Notes under the pieces: model-generated
What the model was told of the DNA's origin: nothing
The model's database searches: none
What the model saw: only the letters and a program-made list of their open reading frames with translations
Shown: positions 33,310 through 42,160 of the stretch, piece after piece
How positions within the stretch are numbered: position 1 is the first letter of the stretch
Layout of the letters: each line of letters begins with the position of its first letter
Translations under genes and position numbers: made by a program
DNA from: Desulfoscipio gibsoniae DSM 7213
GTDB taxonomy: Bacteria > Bacillota > Desulfotomaculia > Desulfotomaculales > Desulfallaceae
Direction of reading: 5' to 3'
Length of the DNA: 64,000 nt
Assembly: GCF_000233715.2 (NCBI RefSeq)
Contig: NC_021184.1
Location: 4,791,530-4,855,529, forward strand

Positions 33310-34716
33310 TTACCCCAAGTATGGCTGCAACAAGCTCCTGATATCTTCATCCGCATAAGAAAAGCTGGGGTTTTCCAATGTGGCAAGCAGCTCTTTCACC
33401 CTAGCAAAGTTTTTAGTGGAACTGTAAATAGCAAATATTATATTATGTTGAGTAGTTTTTACTTCCTCATCGTCCCCAACAAGCACTTCCGTAATTTTTT
33501 CCCCCGGCCTGATGCCGGTATACTGAATAGCAATTTCCTTTTCGGGTTCCAGACCATTTAGCTTGATTAATTTATAAGCCAAATCTTTGATGCATACGGG
33601 TTCCCCCATATCCAAAACAAATATTTCCCCTCCAACGGCAATGGCCCCCGCCTGAATTACCAGCAAAGCAGCTTCACCCACCGTCATAAAATAACGCATC
33701 ATTTGCGGGTGAGTAATGGTAACCGGCCCGCCTCTGGCGATTTGCTTTTCAAACAAAGGTATGACACTACCTCTGCTGCCCAGTATATTACCAAAACGAA
33801 CAGCAGCAAACTTAGTTTGGCTTTGCTCATTCATCATCACTACAATGGTTTCCGCTATCCTTTTAGTTACCCCCATGATACTGGTCGGCTTAACAGCCTT
33901 ATCGGTGGATATTAATACAAATTTATCACAATTAAAGTCGTGGGCCACTTCACACATAACCTTAGTACCTAAAATGTTATTCTTTACTGCCTCCTCAGGT
34001 ATCCTTTCCATATAGGGCACATGTTTGTGAGCAGCGGCATGAAAGACAACCCCCGGTTTGTATTTTTGAAAAAGCCTGGTTATTCTGCCACGATCTCTAA
34101 TATCGGCTATCTCAGTAGCTATATCCACCTGCGGGTGACTGAGTTTTATCTTTCTTTCAACTTCATAAATACTGTTTTCCCCCCGCCCCATTAGTACTAA
34201 TTTCCCCGGATTGCTGTTAGCTATATTAGCGCTCAGTTCCATGCCTACCGAACCACCAGCCCCGGTGACCAATACTACCTGGTCATTTAAATAATTATTT
34301 ATACTGCCTAAATCAAGTGCTAATGATTTACGACCCAACAAGTCCTCCAACTGTACTTCCCTTATGGGGGTGGGGTTGATGCGACCGGTTTTTAAATCAT
34401 ATGCGCCTGGTAATATTTGAATTTTTACCTTGGCCAGCCTTTTACATATTTGGATAATATCGCTTACCTCAACGGGGGGCGCTGAAGGCAGGGCAATGAT
34501 TATTTCGTTAACTTTGTGCCTGTCAGCTATACGCGGAATATCCAAACGATTGCCCAGAACAGGTAAACCACAGACTTCCAAGTTAAGTTTACTCTGATCA
34601 TCATCAATAAAGCCAATAATTACCGGCCTTTCTTTTAAATTGCTGATGGATTGAACAACCAGGCTGCCGGCTAAACCCGCACCTACTATTAGTACCCTAC
34701 TTCGCCTGTCCTCCAC
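33310..34716 (-). CDS. CapD/FlaA1-like nucleotide-sugar 4,6-dehydratase without membrane domain
   Basis: About 468 residues with two Rossmann regions. The first (VLIVGAGLAGSLVVQSI) is the CoA-binding-like domain that precedes the enzyme in PglF/CapD proteins. The second has VLVTGAGGSVGMELSANIA, FHAAAHKHVPYME, LISTDKAVKPTSIMGVTKR with the catalytic Lys pair, and RFGNILGSRGSVIPLFEKQI. Family members convert UDP-GlcNAc to a 4-keto-6-deoxy sugar. The four N-terminal membrane helices of the usual 600-residue form are missing. I place the start at GTG 34716, with AGAGGT 6 bases before it; a longer frame to 34782 has no ribosome site. Confidence 0.9.
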   Translation of the reverse strand: MEDRRSRVLIVGAGLAGSLVVQSISNLKERPVIIGFIDDDQSKLNLEVCGLPVLGNRLDIPRIADRHKVNEIIIALPSAPPVEVSDIIQICKRLAKVKIQILPGAYDLKTGRINPTPIREVQLEDLLGRKSLALDLGSINNYLNDQVVLVTGAGGSVGMELSANIANSNPGKLVLMGRGENSIYEVERKIKLSHPQVDIATEIADIRDRGRITRLFQKYKPGVVFHAAAHKHVPYMERIPEEAVKNNILGTKVMCEVAHDFNCDKFVLISTDKAVKPTSIMGVTKRIAETIVVMMNEQSQTKFAAVRFGNILGSRGSVIPLFEKQIARGGPVTITHPQMMRYFMTVGEAALLVIQAGAIAVGGEIFVLDMGEPVCIKDLAYKLIKLNGLEPEKEIAIQYTGIRPGEKITEVLVGDDEEVKTTQHNIIFAIYSSTKNFARVKELLATLENPSFSYADEDIRSLLQPYLG

Positions 34717-35042
34717 TGTATTACCTCTCTTTTTATACCGTGCAAGGTAAGTTTTATTTTCTATGATATGGAAGAACAGCAAATTAGGTGATTATCTTTG
34801 TCTTTTAAAAAAAAATTTACATAGTAATCTTAACGTCACTAAGACCGGCGATATAGGTGATCGCAAAAATATCCTGCCTATGCATTTTTGTAACCATATT
34901 ATGCTTATTAGCGTATTATGTAGCGATATTCACGAAAGCAGCGACACCCGGAATTTAGATCCACAGGAAACTCATAATATGGCTAATGATTAGCTTTTGT
35001 ACTTGATACCGCCGGTGTTAAAAACCGAGGAGAGTATGGTGT

Positions 35043-36293
35043 ATGGGATCAGCTGTAAAAAAAAGCATATGGATATTTAATCATTACGCTGGAACACCAT
35101 CTGTTACAACCGGGCTGCGTCATTATAATTTTGCAAAATATTTGATTAAGGCCGGTTACCCCACAACTGTTTTTGCCTCCAGTGCTATTCATAACTCAAA
35201 TAACAATCTTATTAAAGGCAAAGAAACTTACATCACTGATGATAGTGAGGAAGTTCCGTTTGTATATGTAAAAACCCGTAATTATCAAGACAACGGGAAA
35301 TCCCGAATTTTAAACATGATTGACTACTACCGAGGGCTATTTAAAGTAACCAAGTACTTTGAGAAGCCGGATTTACTAATAGCATCTTCGGTTCATCCAT
35401 TAACTTTGGTTGCCGGGCTCAAAATTGCCAAGAAACTGGATGTAAAGTGTATTTGTGAAATCAGGGACTTATGGCCGGAAAGCTTTGTGGCCTATGGAAT
35501 TGTTAAGAAAAGCAATCCAATACTTAAATTGCTTTATGCAGGTGAGAAATGGATTTATAAAAAAGCAGACAAACTTATTTTTACTATGGAAGGGGGTAAA
35601 GATTACATAATTGAGCATGGTTGGGATAAGGAGCATGGTGGTCCGATTGATATAAACAAAGTATACCATGTTAATAATGGAGTTGATTTGGAACAATTTA
35701 ATTATAATAAGGAACACTATGCTCTAGATGATAAAAATTTAAACGATGAAACCACTTTCAAAGTTATATATACAGGTTCCGTAAGGCGTGTAAATAATTT
35801 AAATTCAATACTTGAGGCAGCTAAATTAATTAAAAACCCCAAAATTAAAATATTTATATGGGGCGATGGTGACGAAAGACTACCGCTTCAACAGCAGTGC
35901 CGGGATAATGGAATCGACAATGTAATTTTTAAGGGTCGAGTTGATAAGAAATATATCCCTTATATTTTATGCCATGCGGATGTGAATTTATTACACAACG
36001 ACTATACCCCCATCACGCGTTATGGAATGAGTCAAAACAAGTTGTTTGATTATATGGCTGCTAATAAACCAATAGTATCAGATTTAATAACAAACCACGA
36101 TTTGATATTAAGATATAAACTTGGTGTTGTTACAGAGAATCAAAGCCCTCAGAAAATCAAAGAAGCAATTGAAAAGTTCTATTACATGACCGCTGAAGAA
36201 CGACTGGCTTTAAACGATAACCTGCATCGGGCGGCATGTGATTATGACTTTAAAAATTTAACCAACCAATTAATTAACATTATTGAGATATGA
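35043..36293 (+). CDS. GT4 family glycosyltransferase (WbuB-like)
   Basis: A 416-residue GT-B enzyme. The start SIWIFNHYAGTPSVTTGLRH and the CEIRDLWPESFVAYG block (about 140-154) are characteristic of the WbuB-like group, which often adds a deoxy- or amino-sugar as the second residue of a repeat unit. The donor domain has VIYTGSVRRVNNL and a C-terminal YGMSQNKLFDYMAANKPIV. The ATG at 35043 follows AGGAGAG by about 10 bases; another ATG at 35036 is out of frame. This gene and the next four are much more A+T rich than the left part of the locus, and form a plus-strand module. Confidence 0.9.
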   Translation: MGSAVKKSIWIFNHYAGTPSVTTGLRHYNFAKYLIKAGYPTTVFASSAIHNSNNNLIKGKETYITDDSEEVPFVYVKTRNYQDNGKSRILNMIDYYRGLFKVTKYFEKPDLLIASSVHPLTLVAGLKIAKKLDVKCICEIRDLWPESFVAYGIVKKSNPILKLLYAGEKWIYKKADKLIFTMEGGKDYIIEHGWDKEHGGPIDINKVYHVNNGVDLEQFNYNKEHYALDDKNLNDETTFKVIYTGSVRRVNNLNSILEAAKLIKNPKIKIFIWGDGDERLPLQQQCRDNGIDNVIFKGRVDKKYIPYILCHADVNLLHNDYTPITRYGMSQNKLFDYMAANKPIVSDLITNHDLILRYKLGVVTENQSPQKIKEAIEKFYYMTAEERLALNDNLHRAACDYDFKNLTNQLINIIEI

Positions 36294-36317
36294 GCTTAAT
36301 TAACTGGAGAGATTACA

Positions 36318-37625
36318 ATGAGTAAACTAAAACAAAAAATCCAAAACAAAACAGCCACCCTTGGCGTGGTGGGTCTAGGTTATGTAGGACTCCCTTTGGC
36401 TGTTGAAAAAGCCAAGGCAGGTTATAAAACCATTGGATTCGACGTGCAAGAATCCAAAGTAAAGATGGTTAACTGTGGCAAAAACTACATCGGTGACGTA
36501 GTTAATGAGGATTTAGAGGCTATTGTTAAGTCCGGATTTCTTTCAGCCACAACAGATTTTGCAAAGGTAGCGCAGGCGGATTGCGTGTGTATATGCGTAC
36601 CAACACCGCTGGACGCACATCAGCAGCCGGTTATCAGCTATGTCAAAGCTTCCGCACAAAGCATCCTGCTCTATATGCACAAGGACATGCTGATCGTTCT
36701 AGAATCCACAACATATCCCGGTACAACAAAAGAACTGTTAAAGCCTATTTTTGAGTCATCGGGTTTGAAATGTGGAAAAGACTTCTATCTGGCATTTTCA
36801 CCGGAGCGCGTCGACCCGGGCAATCTTTTTTATAAGGTTAAGAACACACCAAAGGTCGTAGGTGGTATTACACCGGAGTGTACTGATATAGCTGCTACTT
36901 TGTACGAAAGCGTACTGGAAGCTCCTATACACCGTGTTTCCTCACCTACCATCGCCGAAATGGAAAAAATACTGGAGAACGCCTATCGAAATATCAACAT
37001 TGGACTTATAAATGAGCTTGCCATTCTTTGTAACCGGATGGGTATCAGCATTTGGGAAGTAATCGATGCCGCTAAAACCAAACCCTACGGATTTCAAGCA
37101 TTCTATCCGGGAGCAGGTGTGGGTGGCCATTGCATACCTCTCGATCCATATTATCTCTCATGGAAAGCCCGTGAATATGGTTTCCATACATCCATGATTG
37201 AGGCATCCATGATAATTAATGATCGCATGCCGGAATATTGTGTTGAGAGAGCAAGCAAGATTTTAAATAGAGATAAAAAAGCACATAATGGCTCAAAAAT
37301 TCTTGTGCTTGGCGTAGCGTACAAACAGGATATAGATGATTACAGGGAAAGCCCTGCCCTTAAAGTTATAGATATTCTCAAAGAAACAGGTGCGTCGGTT
37401 GATTATTATGACCCGTATATCAGCGAGTATAGATACAAAGGCGAAATTTTTAAAGGTCTTGAGAGCATCGATGCTGATATGCTTAAAAGCTATGATTTGA
37501 TTGTCATAACCGCGTCCCATAGTAATGTGGATTATGACTTTGTTGCAGCAAATTCTAAGTGGGTGTTCGATACCAAAAACGCTACTAAAAATGTACAAAA
37601 TAGAAATAACATTATTTTACTATAG
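36318..37625 (+). CDS. UDP-HexNAc 6-dehydrogenase (WbpA/WecC-like)
   Basis: A 435-residue NAD-dependent nucleotide-sugar dehydrogenase with GVVGLGYVGLPLAVEKAKAG (NAD fold), CVPTPLDAHQQP, STTYPGTTKE, FSPERVDPGN and GVGGHCIPLDPYYLSWKA, where the Cys is catalytic. The SPERVDPGN and GGHCIPLDPYYL forms mark the branch that oxidises UDP-GlcNAc or UDP-ManNAc to the uronic acid. The next genes encode an oxidoreductase and a DegT aminotransferase, as in the WbpA-B-E route to 2,3-diamino uronic acids, so UDP-GlcNAc is the likely substrate. It has a GGAGAG ribosome site 8 bases before the ATG. Confidence 0.93.
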   Translation: MSKLKQKIQNKTATLGVVGLGYVGLPLAVEKAKAGYKTIGFDVQESKVKMVNCGKNYIGDVVNEDLEAIVKSGFLSATTDFAKVAQADCVCICVPTPLDAHQQPVISYVKASAQSILLYMHKDMLIVLESTTYPGTTKELLKPIFESSGLKCGKDFYLAFSPERVDPGNLFYKVKNTPKVVGGITPECTDIAATLYESVLEAPIHRVSSPTIAEMEKILENAYRNINIGLINELAILCNRMGISIWEVIDAAKTKPYGFQAFYPGAGVGGHCIPLDPYYLSWKAREYGFHTSMIEASMIINDRMPEYCVERASKILNRDKKAHNGSKILVLGVAYKQDIDDYRESPALKVIDILKETGASVDYYDPYISEYRYKGEIFKGLESIDADMLKSYDLIVITASHSNVDYDFVAANSKWVFDTKNATKNVQNRNNIILL

Positions 37626-37664
37626 GGAACCGCATCGCAAAATAGTTTATAGGGAGTAACTGCA

Positions 37665-38624
37665 ATGGACAAAAAAATATGTGTAATTGGAGGAGGTTTA
37701 TGGGGACAAAACCACATCAGGACTCTCTTCCAAATGGGTAATTTAGCAGGCATTGTAGAAAGTACTCCGCAAAGGTTGGATGAACTGTTGAGGCAATACC
37801 CGGTTCACGGTTTTACGGATGTGGATGCCGCCATCAAGTGGGGATTTGACGGCTATGTTCTAGCAACACCGGCAGAGACCCATTATCCCCTGGGGAAAAA
37901 GTTGTTGGAAAGGGGCTTGAATGTACTCATAGAAAAACCAATGACCCTTTCCTCAAAACACTCCAAACAGCTTATTGAGATTGCTGATCGAACAAATGCC
38001 AGACTTATGGTAGGACATCTATTACTTTTCCATCCGGCTATTATAAAAATCAAAGAAGTAATCGACAGCGGCAAGATTGGCCAACTTTATTATGTTTACT
38101 CAAACAGGTTAAACTTTGGCACAGTTAGAACTGAGGAGAATATTTTCTGGTCATTTGCGCCCCATGATATTTCCATCCTGGATTATTTCATTGGCCGTCC
38201 TGCCACCAAGATAGCAGCCAAAGGAGCAAAATTCCTCCAAGATAAAATTTATGACGTAACTATGACCCAGTTTGCCTACCCGGGCAATGTACACGCTCAT
38301 ATCTTTGTATCCTGGCTTCATCCATTCAAAGAACAAAGATTGGTTGTGGTGGGCAGCCGGGGAATGATATCTTTTGATGATTCCTCTTTAGAGAAGAACA
38401 TCCTTTATTATAAAAAACAAATCGGCTGGCTTAAGGGTCAACCAGTTAAAATAGAGCAGCCCGATGAAATCATTGATTATGAGAAAGGTATGCCTTTGAC
38501 TGAAGAGCTAAAATATTTTGTTGAAAACCTGGATAAAACAATCGAGATTGCCAGTGGTAAAACCGGACACGAAGTGGTCAAGGTACTGGAGACCGTGCAA
38601 GAGTTAATAAGCAAGGATTGGTGA
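37665..38624 (+). CDS. Gfo/Idh/MocA-family oxidoreductase (WbpB/WlbA-like)
   Basis: A 319-residue NAD(P)-dependent oxidoreductase. It has an N-terminal Rossmann fold (VIGGGLWGQNHIRTLFQMG), then LATPAETHY and VLIEKPMTLSSKHS (the E-K-P motif, about 88-91), and a C-terminal alpha/beta domain with SFAPHDISILDYF. In the WbpA-B-E pathway this enzyme oxidises the C3 hydroxyl of UDP-GlcNAc-uronate to the 3-keto form, ready for amination. Its place between the dehydrogenase and the aminotransferase supports that role; the match to the subfamily is by context. Its TGA stop overlaps the next gene's GTG start. Confidence 0.88.
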   Translation: MDKKICVIGGGLWGQNHIRTLFQMGNLAGIVESTPQRLDELLRQYPVHGFTDVDAAIKWGFDGYVLATPAETHYPLGKKLLERGLNVLIEKPMTLSSKHSKQLIEIADRTNARLMVGHLLLFHPAIIKIKEVIDSGKIGQLYYVYSNRLNFGTVRTEENIFWSFAPHDISILDYFIGRPATKIAAKGAKFLQDKIYDVTMTQFAYPGNVHAHIFVSWLHPFKEQRLVVVGSRGMISFDDSSLEKNILYYKKQIGWLKGQPVKIEQPDEIIDYEKGMPLTEELKYFVENLDKTIEIASGKTGHEVVKVLETVQELISKDW

Positions 38625-39316
38625 AAAAAATGATTGGAGTATTCACATATAACATAGCGCACAGAAAAACATACGATACCCTTTGCCTCTTAAAAACCAA
38701 AGGGTATCATGATGTGGCGGTATTTGCCGAGCCCTTGCATTATGCAAAGAAATATACGCCGCTTATAGAGCATCGACCAAAAAACTTCAATGATGTTCTT
38801 CCATCGGAAATATGCAAAAACTTTGGCTACGAATACCATATGCAAAATACAAGTGTGAAGGATATACTCCCTGTAAATTCAAAAATACTGATATGCGGAG
38901 CGGGCCTCATTCCACAGTCCATAGTGGAGCAATATAGAGTTATTAATGCTCATCCGGGATACATTCCTTATGTTAGAGGGCTGGATGCTCTCAAATGGGC
39001 AATTTACGATGAGCAGCCCATCGGTGTCACAACTCATCAAATAGGCTCTGAAGTGGATGCGGGATTAATAATCGAAAGAAGGATTGTTCCAGTCTACTTT
39101 AATGATACTTTCCATGCAGTGGCACAAAGACAGTACGACATGGAAATATCAATGCTGGTGGATGCTATTGCCAAAATTGATGTGGCGACGGAATATGTGG
39201 AACCTGGCAATTATAAACTACATAAGCGCATGCCCCATGAATTTGAAACGAGGCTTCTTTCCAAATTCGAAAAATTAAAAGATAAGGCCGTGATTAAATG
39301 CAATTCAGAGATTTAA
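38621..39316 (+). CDS. Sugar N-formyltransferase (formyl-THF dependent)
   Basis: A protein of about 231 residues with the methionyl-tRNA-formyltransferase fold. It shows LICGAGLIPQSIV, then VINAHPGYIPYVRGLDALKW, where Asn and His are the usual catalytic pair, and THQIGSEVDAGLIIERR, with the catalytic Asp. It lacks the tRNA-binding C-terminal domain of Fmt. Relatives formylate amino groups of nucleotide-linked sugars with N10-formyl-tetrahydrofolate. Sitting between a WbpB-like oxidoreductase and a DegT aminotransferase, it probably formylates the amine that the aminotransferase makes. The start is GTG at 38621 or ATG at 38630. It overlaps the next gene by 19 bases. Confidence 0.88.
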   Translation: MKKMIGVFTYNIAHRKTYDTLCLLKTKGYHDVAVFAEPLHYAKKYTPLIEHRPKNFNDVLPSEICKNFGYEYHMQNTSVKDILPVNSKILICGAGLIPQSIVEQYRVINAHPGYIPYVRGLDALKWAIYDEQPIGVTTHQIGSEVDAGLIIERRIVPVYFNDTFHAVAQRQYDMEISMLVDAIAKIDVATEYVEPGNYKLHKRMPHEFETRLLSKFEKLKDKAVIKCNSEI

Positions 39317-40425
39317 AAAAGCAATATCAAAAATATAAGCATGAAATAGATACGGCAATACGGGAAGTACTGCTTAGTGCAGAATATATCGGCGGTAGAC
39401 AGGTTAGTGAATTAGAAGAGCAGTTGGCCGAATATGTTGGCGTGAAACACTGCATCTCCTGCGCTAATGGAACCGAAGCCATGACGCTGGTGGCAATGGC
39501 TTGGGGAGTTAAAGAAGGAGATGCAGTGTTCGTACCCGATTTTACGTTCTTTTCAACTGGTGAAATTGTTTCTTTTCAAGGGGCCACCCCCATATTCGTG
39601 GATGTTGACAGAGACACTTTCAACTTAGATGCCACAAAACTAGAGAAAGCAATTCAAAAGACAGTAAAGGAAGGAAAGCTAACCCCCGGGGTTGTCATAC
39701 CTGTTGATTTGTTTGGCCTGCCCGCAAATTATCCTGAGATAGAAAAAATAGCGCGTAAATATAATTTGTTAGTGCTGGAAGACGGAGCCCAAGGCTTCGG
39801 TGGCAATATTAACGGACAAAGAGCCTGCAGTTTCGGCGACGCAGCGACTACTTCATTCTTCCCCGCCAAACCACTGGGATGCTACGGAGATGGCGGAGCT
39901 GTGTTTACCAATGATGACGAATTGGCACAGCTTATCAAATCCCTTAAGGTTCACGGTAAGGGTGATAATAAATATGATAATGTTAGAATTGGCTTAAATT
40001 CAAGATTGGACACCATACAAGCAGCCGTGCTAAAAGTTAAGCTACAAGCGTTTATCAACCACGAACTGGAAGATGTTAATCGGGTGTCCCGGCTTTATAA
40101 CGAAGGGCTTGAAGGTATTATTGAAATACCTCTTATTCCGGAGGGGTTTTATTCAAGTTTTGCACAGTATACTATTAAATTAAAAAGTAATGAACAACGC
40201 AATAACCTGAAAGATAAACTCAAGCAGAAGGGCATCCCCAGTATGGTTTATTACACCAAGCCAATGCATCAGCAGGGTGCCTTTGCAAATTTAGAGTTTG
40301 ACGAAAATGATTTTAAAGTAACCAATGAGCTTTGCAATATTGTGCTGTCTCTACCAATGCATCCTTATTTAAGTGATCAAGACATAGAAACAATTATAAG
40401 GGAAGTTATGCTAAATACATGCTAA
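39298..40425 (+). CDS. DegT/DnrJ/EryC1/StrS aminotransferase (WbpE-like)
   Basis: A 375-residue PLP-dependent sugar aminotransferase. It shows FRDLKKQYQKYKHEIDTAI at the start, YIGGRQVSELEEQLAEYVGV, CANGTEAMTL, DFTFFSTGEI, VLEDGAQGFGG (PLP-binding Asp region) and SFFPAKPLGCYGDGGAVFTN with the Lys that forms the Schiff base. The family aminates keto-sugars with glutamate; context with WbpA- and WbpB-like enzymes points to a 3-keto uronic acid. The gene overlaps the formyltransferase by 19 bases and ends the plus-strand module. A hairpin follows at 40535-40568. Confidence 0.93.
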   Translation: MQFRDLKKQYQKYKHEIDTAIREVLLSAEYIGGRQVSELEEQLAEYVGVKHCISCANGTEAMTLVAMAWGVKEGDAVFVPDFTFFSTGEIVSFQGATPIFVDVDRDTFNLDATKLEKAIQKTVKEGKLTPGVVIPVDLFGLPANYPEIEKIARKYNLLVLEDGAQGFGGNINGQRACSFGDAATTSFFPAKPLGCYGDGGAVFTNDDELAQLIKSLKVHGKGDNKYDNVRIGLNSRLDTIQAAVLKVKLQAFINHELEDVNRVSRLYNEGLEGIIEIPLIPEGFYSSFAQYTIKLKSNEQRNNLKDKLKQKGIPSMVYYTKPMHQQGAFANLEFDENDFKVTNELCNIVLSLPMHPYLSDQDIETIIREVMLNTC

Positions 40426-40534
40426 GGGAACACCTTTGGCGGGCACCTGGTAGATGATAACCTGCATGAACACCAAACAAACATACACCTGTTTAATTAC
40501 AACAGTCTTTACAAAGACTCATTTAAACTAATAA

Positions 40535-40568
40535 AAGCCACTTTCCACTATTACTGGAAAGATGGCTT
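40535..40568. terminator. Hairpin between the glycan locus and the tRNA genes
   Basis: AAGCCA-C-TTTCCA pairs with TGGAAA-GA-TGGCTT, with a small internal loop and a 7-base apical loop. It lies 110 bases past the aminotransferase and 6 bases past the 3' end of the minus-strand tRNA-Glu, so it could end both transcripts. No clear T run. Confidence 0.55.
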
Positions 40569-40573
40569 ATAAT

Positions 40574-40649
40574 TGGTGACCCCACCGGGATTCGAACCCG
40601 GGTTACCGCCGTGAAAGGGCGGTGTCTTAGGCCTCTTGACCATGGGGCC
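40574..40649 (-). tRNA. tRNA-Glu (anticodon TTC)
   Basis: 76 bases with encoded CCA. The acceptor stem GGCCCCA pairs with TGGGGTC. The anticodon arm CCGCC-CTTTCAC-GGCGG presents TTC, and the T arm is CCGGG-TTCGAAT-CCCGG. It is on the same strand as the tRNA-Lys gene, 4 bases downstream of it. Confidence 0.97.
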
Positions 40650-40653
40650 GTTT

Positions 40654-40729
40654 TGGTGAGCCATCCGCGACTCGAACGCGGGACACCCTGATTAAAAGTC
40701 AGGTGCTCTACCGACTGAGCTAATGGCTC
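40654..40729 (-). tRNA. tRNA-Lys (anticodon TTT)
   Basis: 76 bases with encoded CCA. The acceptor stem GAGCCAT pairs with ATGGCTC. The D arm has AGCTCAGTCGGTAGAGC, the anticodon arm CTGAC-TTTTAAT-GTCAG-like pairing presents TTT, and the T arm is CCGCG-TTCGAGT-CGCGG. It lies between purA and the tRNA-Glu gene on the leading strand. Confidence 0.97.
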
Positions 40730-40815
40730 ACTGACGTCTTACAGTTGTATATATTACAGCAAATTAATCAATGTGTCAACAATTTTTATTATTACAAGTT
40801 TGCAACTATTTTACA

Positions 40816-40846
40816 AACCACGGGGGCGAAATACGTCCCCGTGGTT
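40816..40846 (-). terminator. Terminator after purA
   Basis: Stem AACCACGGGG-CG / CG-CCCCGTGGTT with one mismatch and a small loop, 16 bases beyond the purA stop. On the minus strand it is followed by TTGTAAAATAG, a weak T run; its position and stability support termination. Confidence 0.75.
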
Positions 40847-40861
40847 TATTAAAGATACTCC

Positions 40862-42148
40862 TTAAAAAATCTCCCTCAATACCAGAGTTTGGGCCCTTCC
40901 CGGACCAACACCCACAATAGCTACAGGCACACCGGACAATTCCTCCAGATTTTTTAGATAATCCTTAGCTGCTTGAGGCAGTTCACTAAATTCAGTTACA
41001 GATGAAATATCCTCTTGCCAGCCGGGGAATTCCTGGTATACTGGTTCACACTGGGCCAACAGCTTCAAACTAACGGGAAATTCATTGATAATTTCACCTT
41101 TATAGCGGTAGCCTGTGCATATCTTCAATGTTTCAATACCTGACAGTACATCCAGTTTGGTAATGGCCAGGTAAGTCAAACCATTAATTCTGGCCGCGTA
41201 ACGTGCTATGACCGCATCATACCAACCACAGCGGCGCGGACGGCCGGTAGTAGTGCCAAATTCAAAGCCTCTCTGCCGGAGCGATTCACCTAATTGGTCA
41301 TGTAGCTCCGTAGGGAATGGCCCTTCACCCACCCGGGTAATATAAGCTTTAGCCACCCCCACCACGGTTTTAATCTTGGTGGGTCCAAGACCTGCACCCA
41401 GGCAAGCCGCAGCCGCAATGGGATGACTGGAAGTAACGTAAGGGTAAGTACCGTGGTCAAGATCAAGTAAAGTACCCTGAGCACCCTCAAACAGCACCCT
41501 GGCACCACGATCGATGGCCTCGTTAACCAACACAGAAACATCCGCTACATAGTTTTTCAAACGATCGGCATATTCGGTATACTGATTCAGCATTTCTTGA
41601 TAAGTAAAAGTTTCCTCTACCCCGTAAAGACGGGATAGTACTTTTATTTTAGACTCCAGTGTATCACGCAGCTTTTCAGCCAATTCCTCACGGTCAATCA
41701 ACTCCGTCATACGTATACCCACCCGGGAGGCCTTATCAGTATAGGTTGGACCAATGCCACGGCATGTGGTACCGATTTTACGACTGCCTTTACTCTCCTC
41801 CTCTGCCATATCTATGCTCTTATGGTAAGGGAAAATTACATGTGCCCGGGGGCTAATTCGTAAATTAGCTGTACTGACACCCTGTTTTTCAAGTCCATCC
41901 AGTTCCTGCAGCAGCACACCGGGGTCAATAACTACCCCGTTACCAATCAGACATTGTTTATCTGCATATAAAATACCCGAAGGGATTAAATGCAATTTGT
42001 ATGTCTGACCTTCCGCCACCACGGTATGCCCGGCATTATTACCACCCTGGTAACGTACTACCATTTCGGCCTGCCGGGCCAAGAAATCTGTTACCTTACC
42101 TTTACCCTCGTCTCCCCATTGCGCACCAACCAATACCACCGTAGACAT
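40862..42148 (-). CDS. purA: Adenylosuccinate synthetase
   Basis: A 428-residue enzyme that joins IMP and aspartate with GTP to form adenylosuccinate, the first committed step to AMP. Signatures are VVLVGAQWGDEGKGKVTDFL with the catalytic Asp and the glycine loop, GNNAGHTVV with the catalytic His, IGTTCRGIGPTYTDKASR, FEGAQGTLLDLDHGTYPYVT, and the GTTTGRPRRCGWYDAV loop. Full length. It lies 12 bases after the FAD-dependent oxidoreductase gene and shares its promoter at 43691-43719. A terminator and two tRNA genes follow. Confidence 0.98.
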   Translation of the reverse strand: MSTVVLVGAQWGDEGKGKVTDFLARQAEMVVRYQGGNNAGHTVVAEGQTYKLHLIPSGILYADKQCLIGNGVVIDPGVLLQELDGLEKQGVSTANLRISPRAHVIFPYHKSIDMAEEESKGSRKIGTTCRGIGPTYTDKASRVGIRMTELIDREELAEKLRDTLESKIKVLSRLYGVEETFTYQEMLNQYTEYADRLKNYVADVSVLVNEAIDRGARVLFEGAQGTLLDLDHGTYPYVTSSHPIAAAACLGAGLGPTKIKTVVGVAKAYITRVGEGPFPTELHDQLGESLRQRGFEFGTTTGRPRRCGWYDAVIARYAARINGLTYLAITKLDVLSGIETLKICTGYRYKGEIINEFPVSLKLLAQCEPVYQEFPGWQEDISSVTEFSELPQAAKDYLKNLEELSGVPVAIVGVGPGRAQTLVLREIF

Positions 42149-42160
42149 TTGGTATCCCCC

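Noticed and set aside
34763..34993. 76-codon plus-strand frame in the gap between the CapD-like gene and the next GT4 gene
   Set aside because: No ribosome site, no recognisable motif, and it overlaps the 5' part of the minus-strand gene. The gap itself shows no clear promoter that I would defend.
2500..40430. c-di-GMP or other riboswitch controlling the glycan genes
   Set aside because: I looked for a GEMM-like core and other common leaders in the intergenic regions and saw none.
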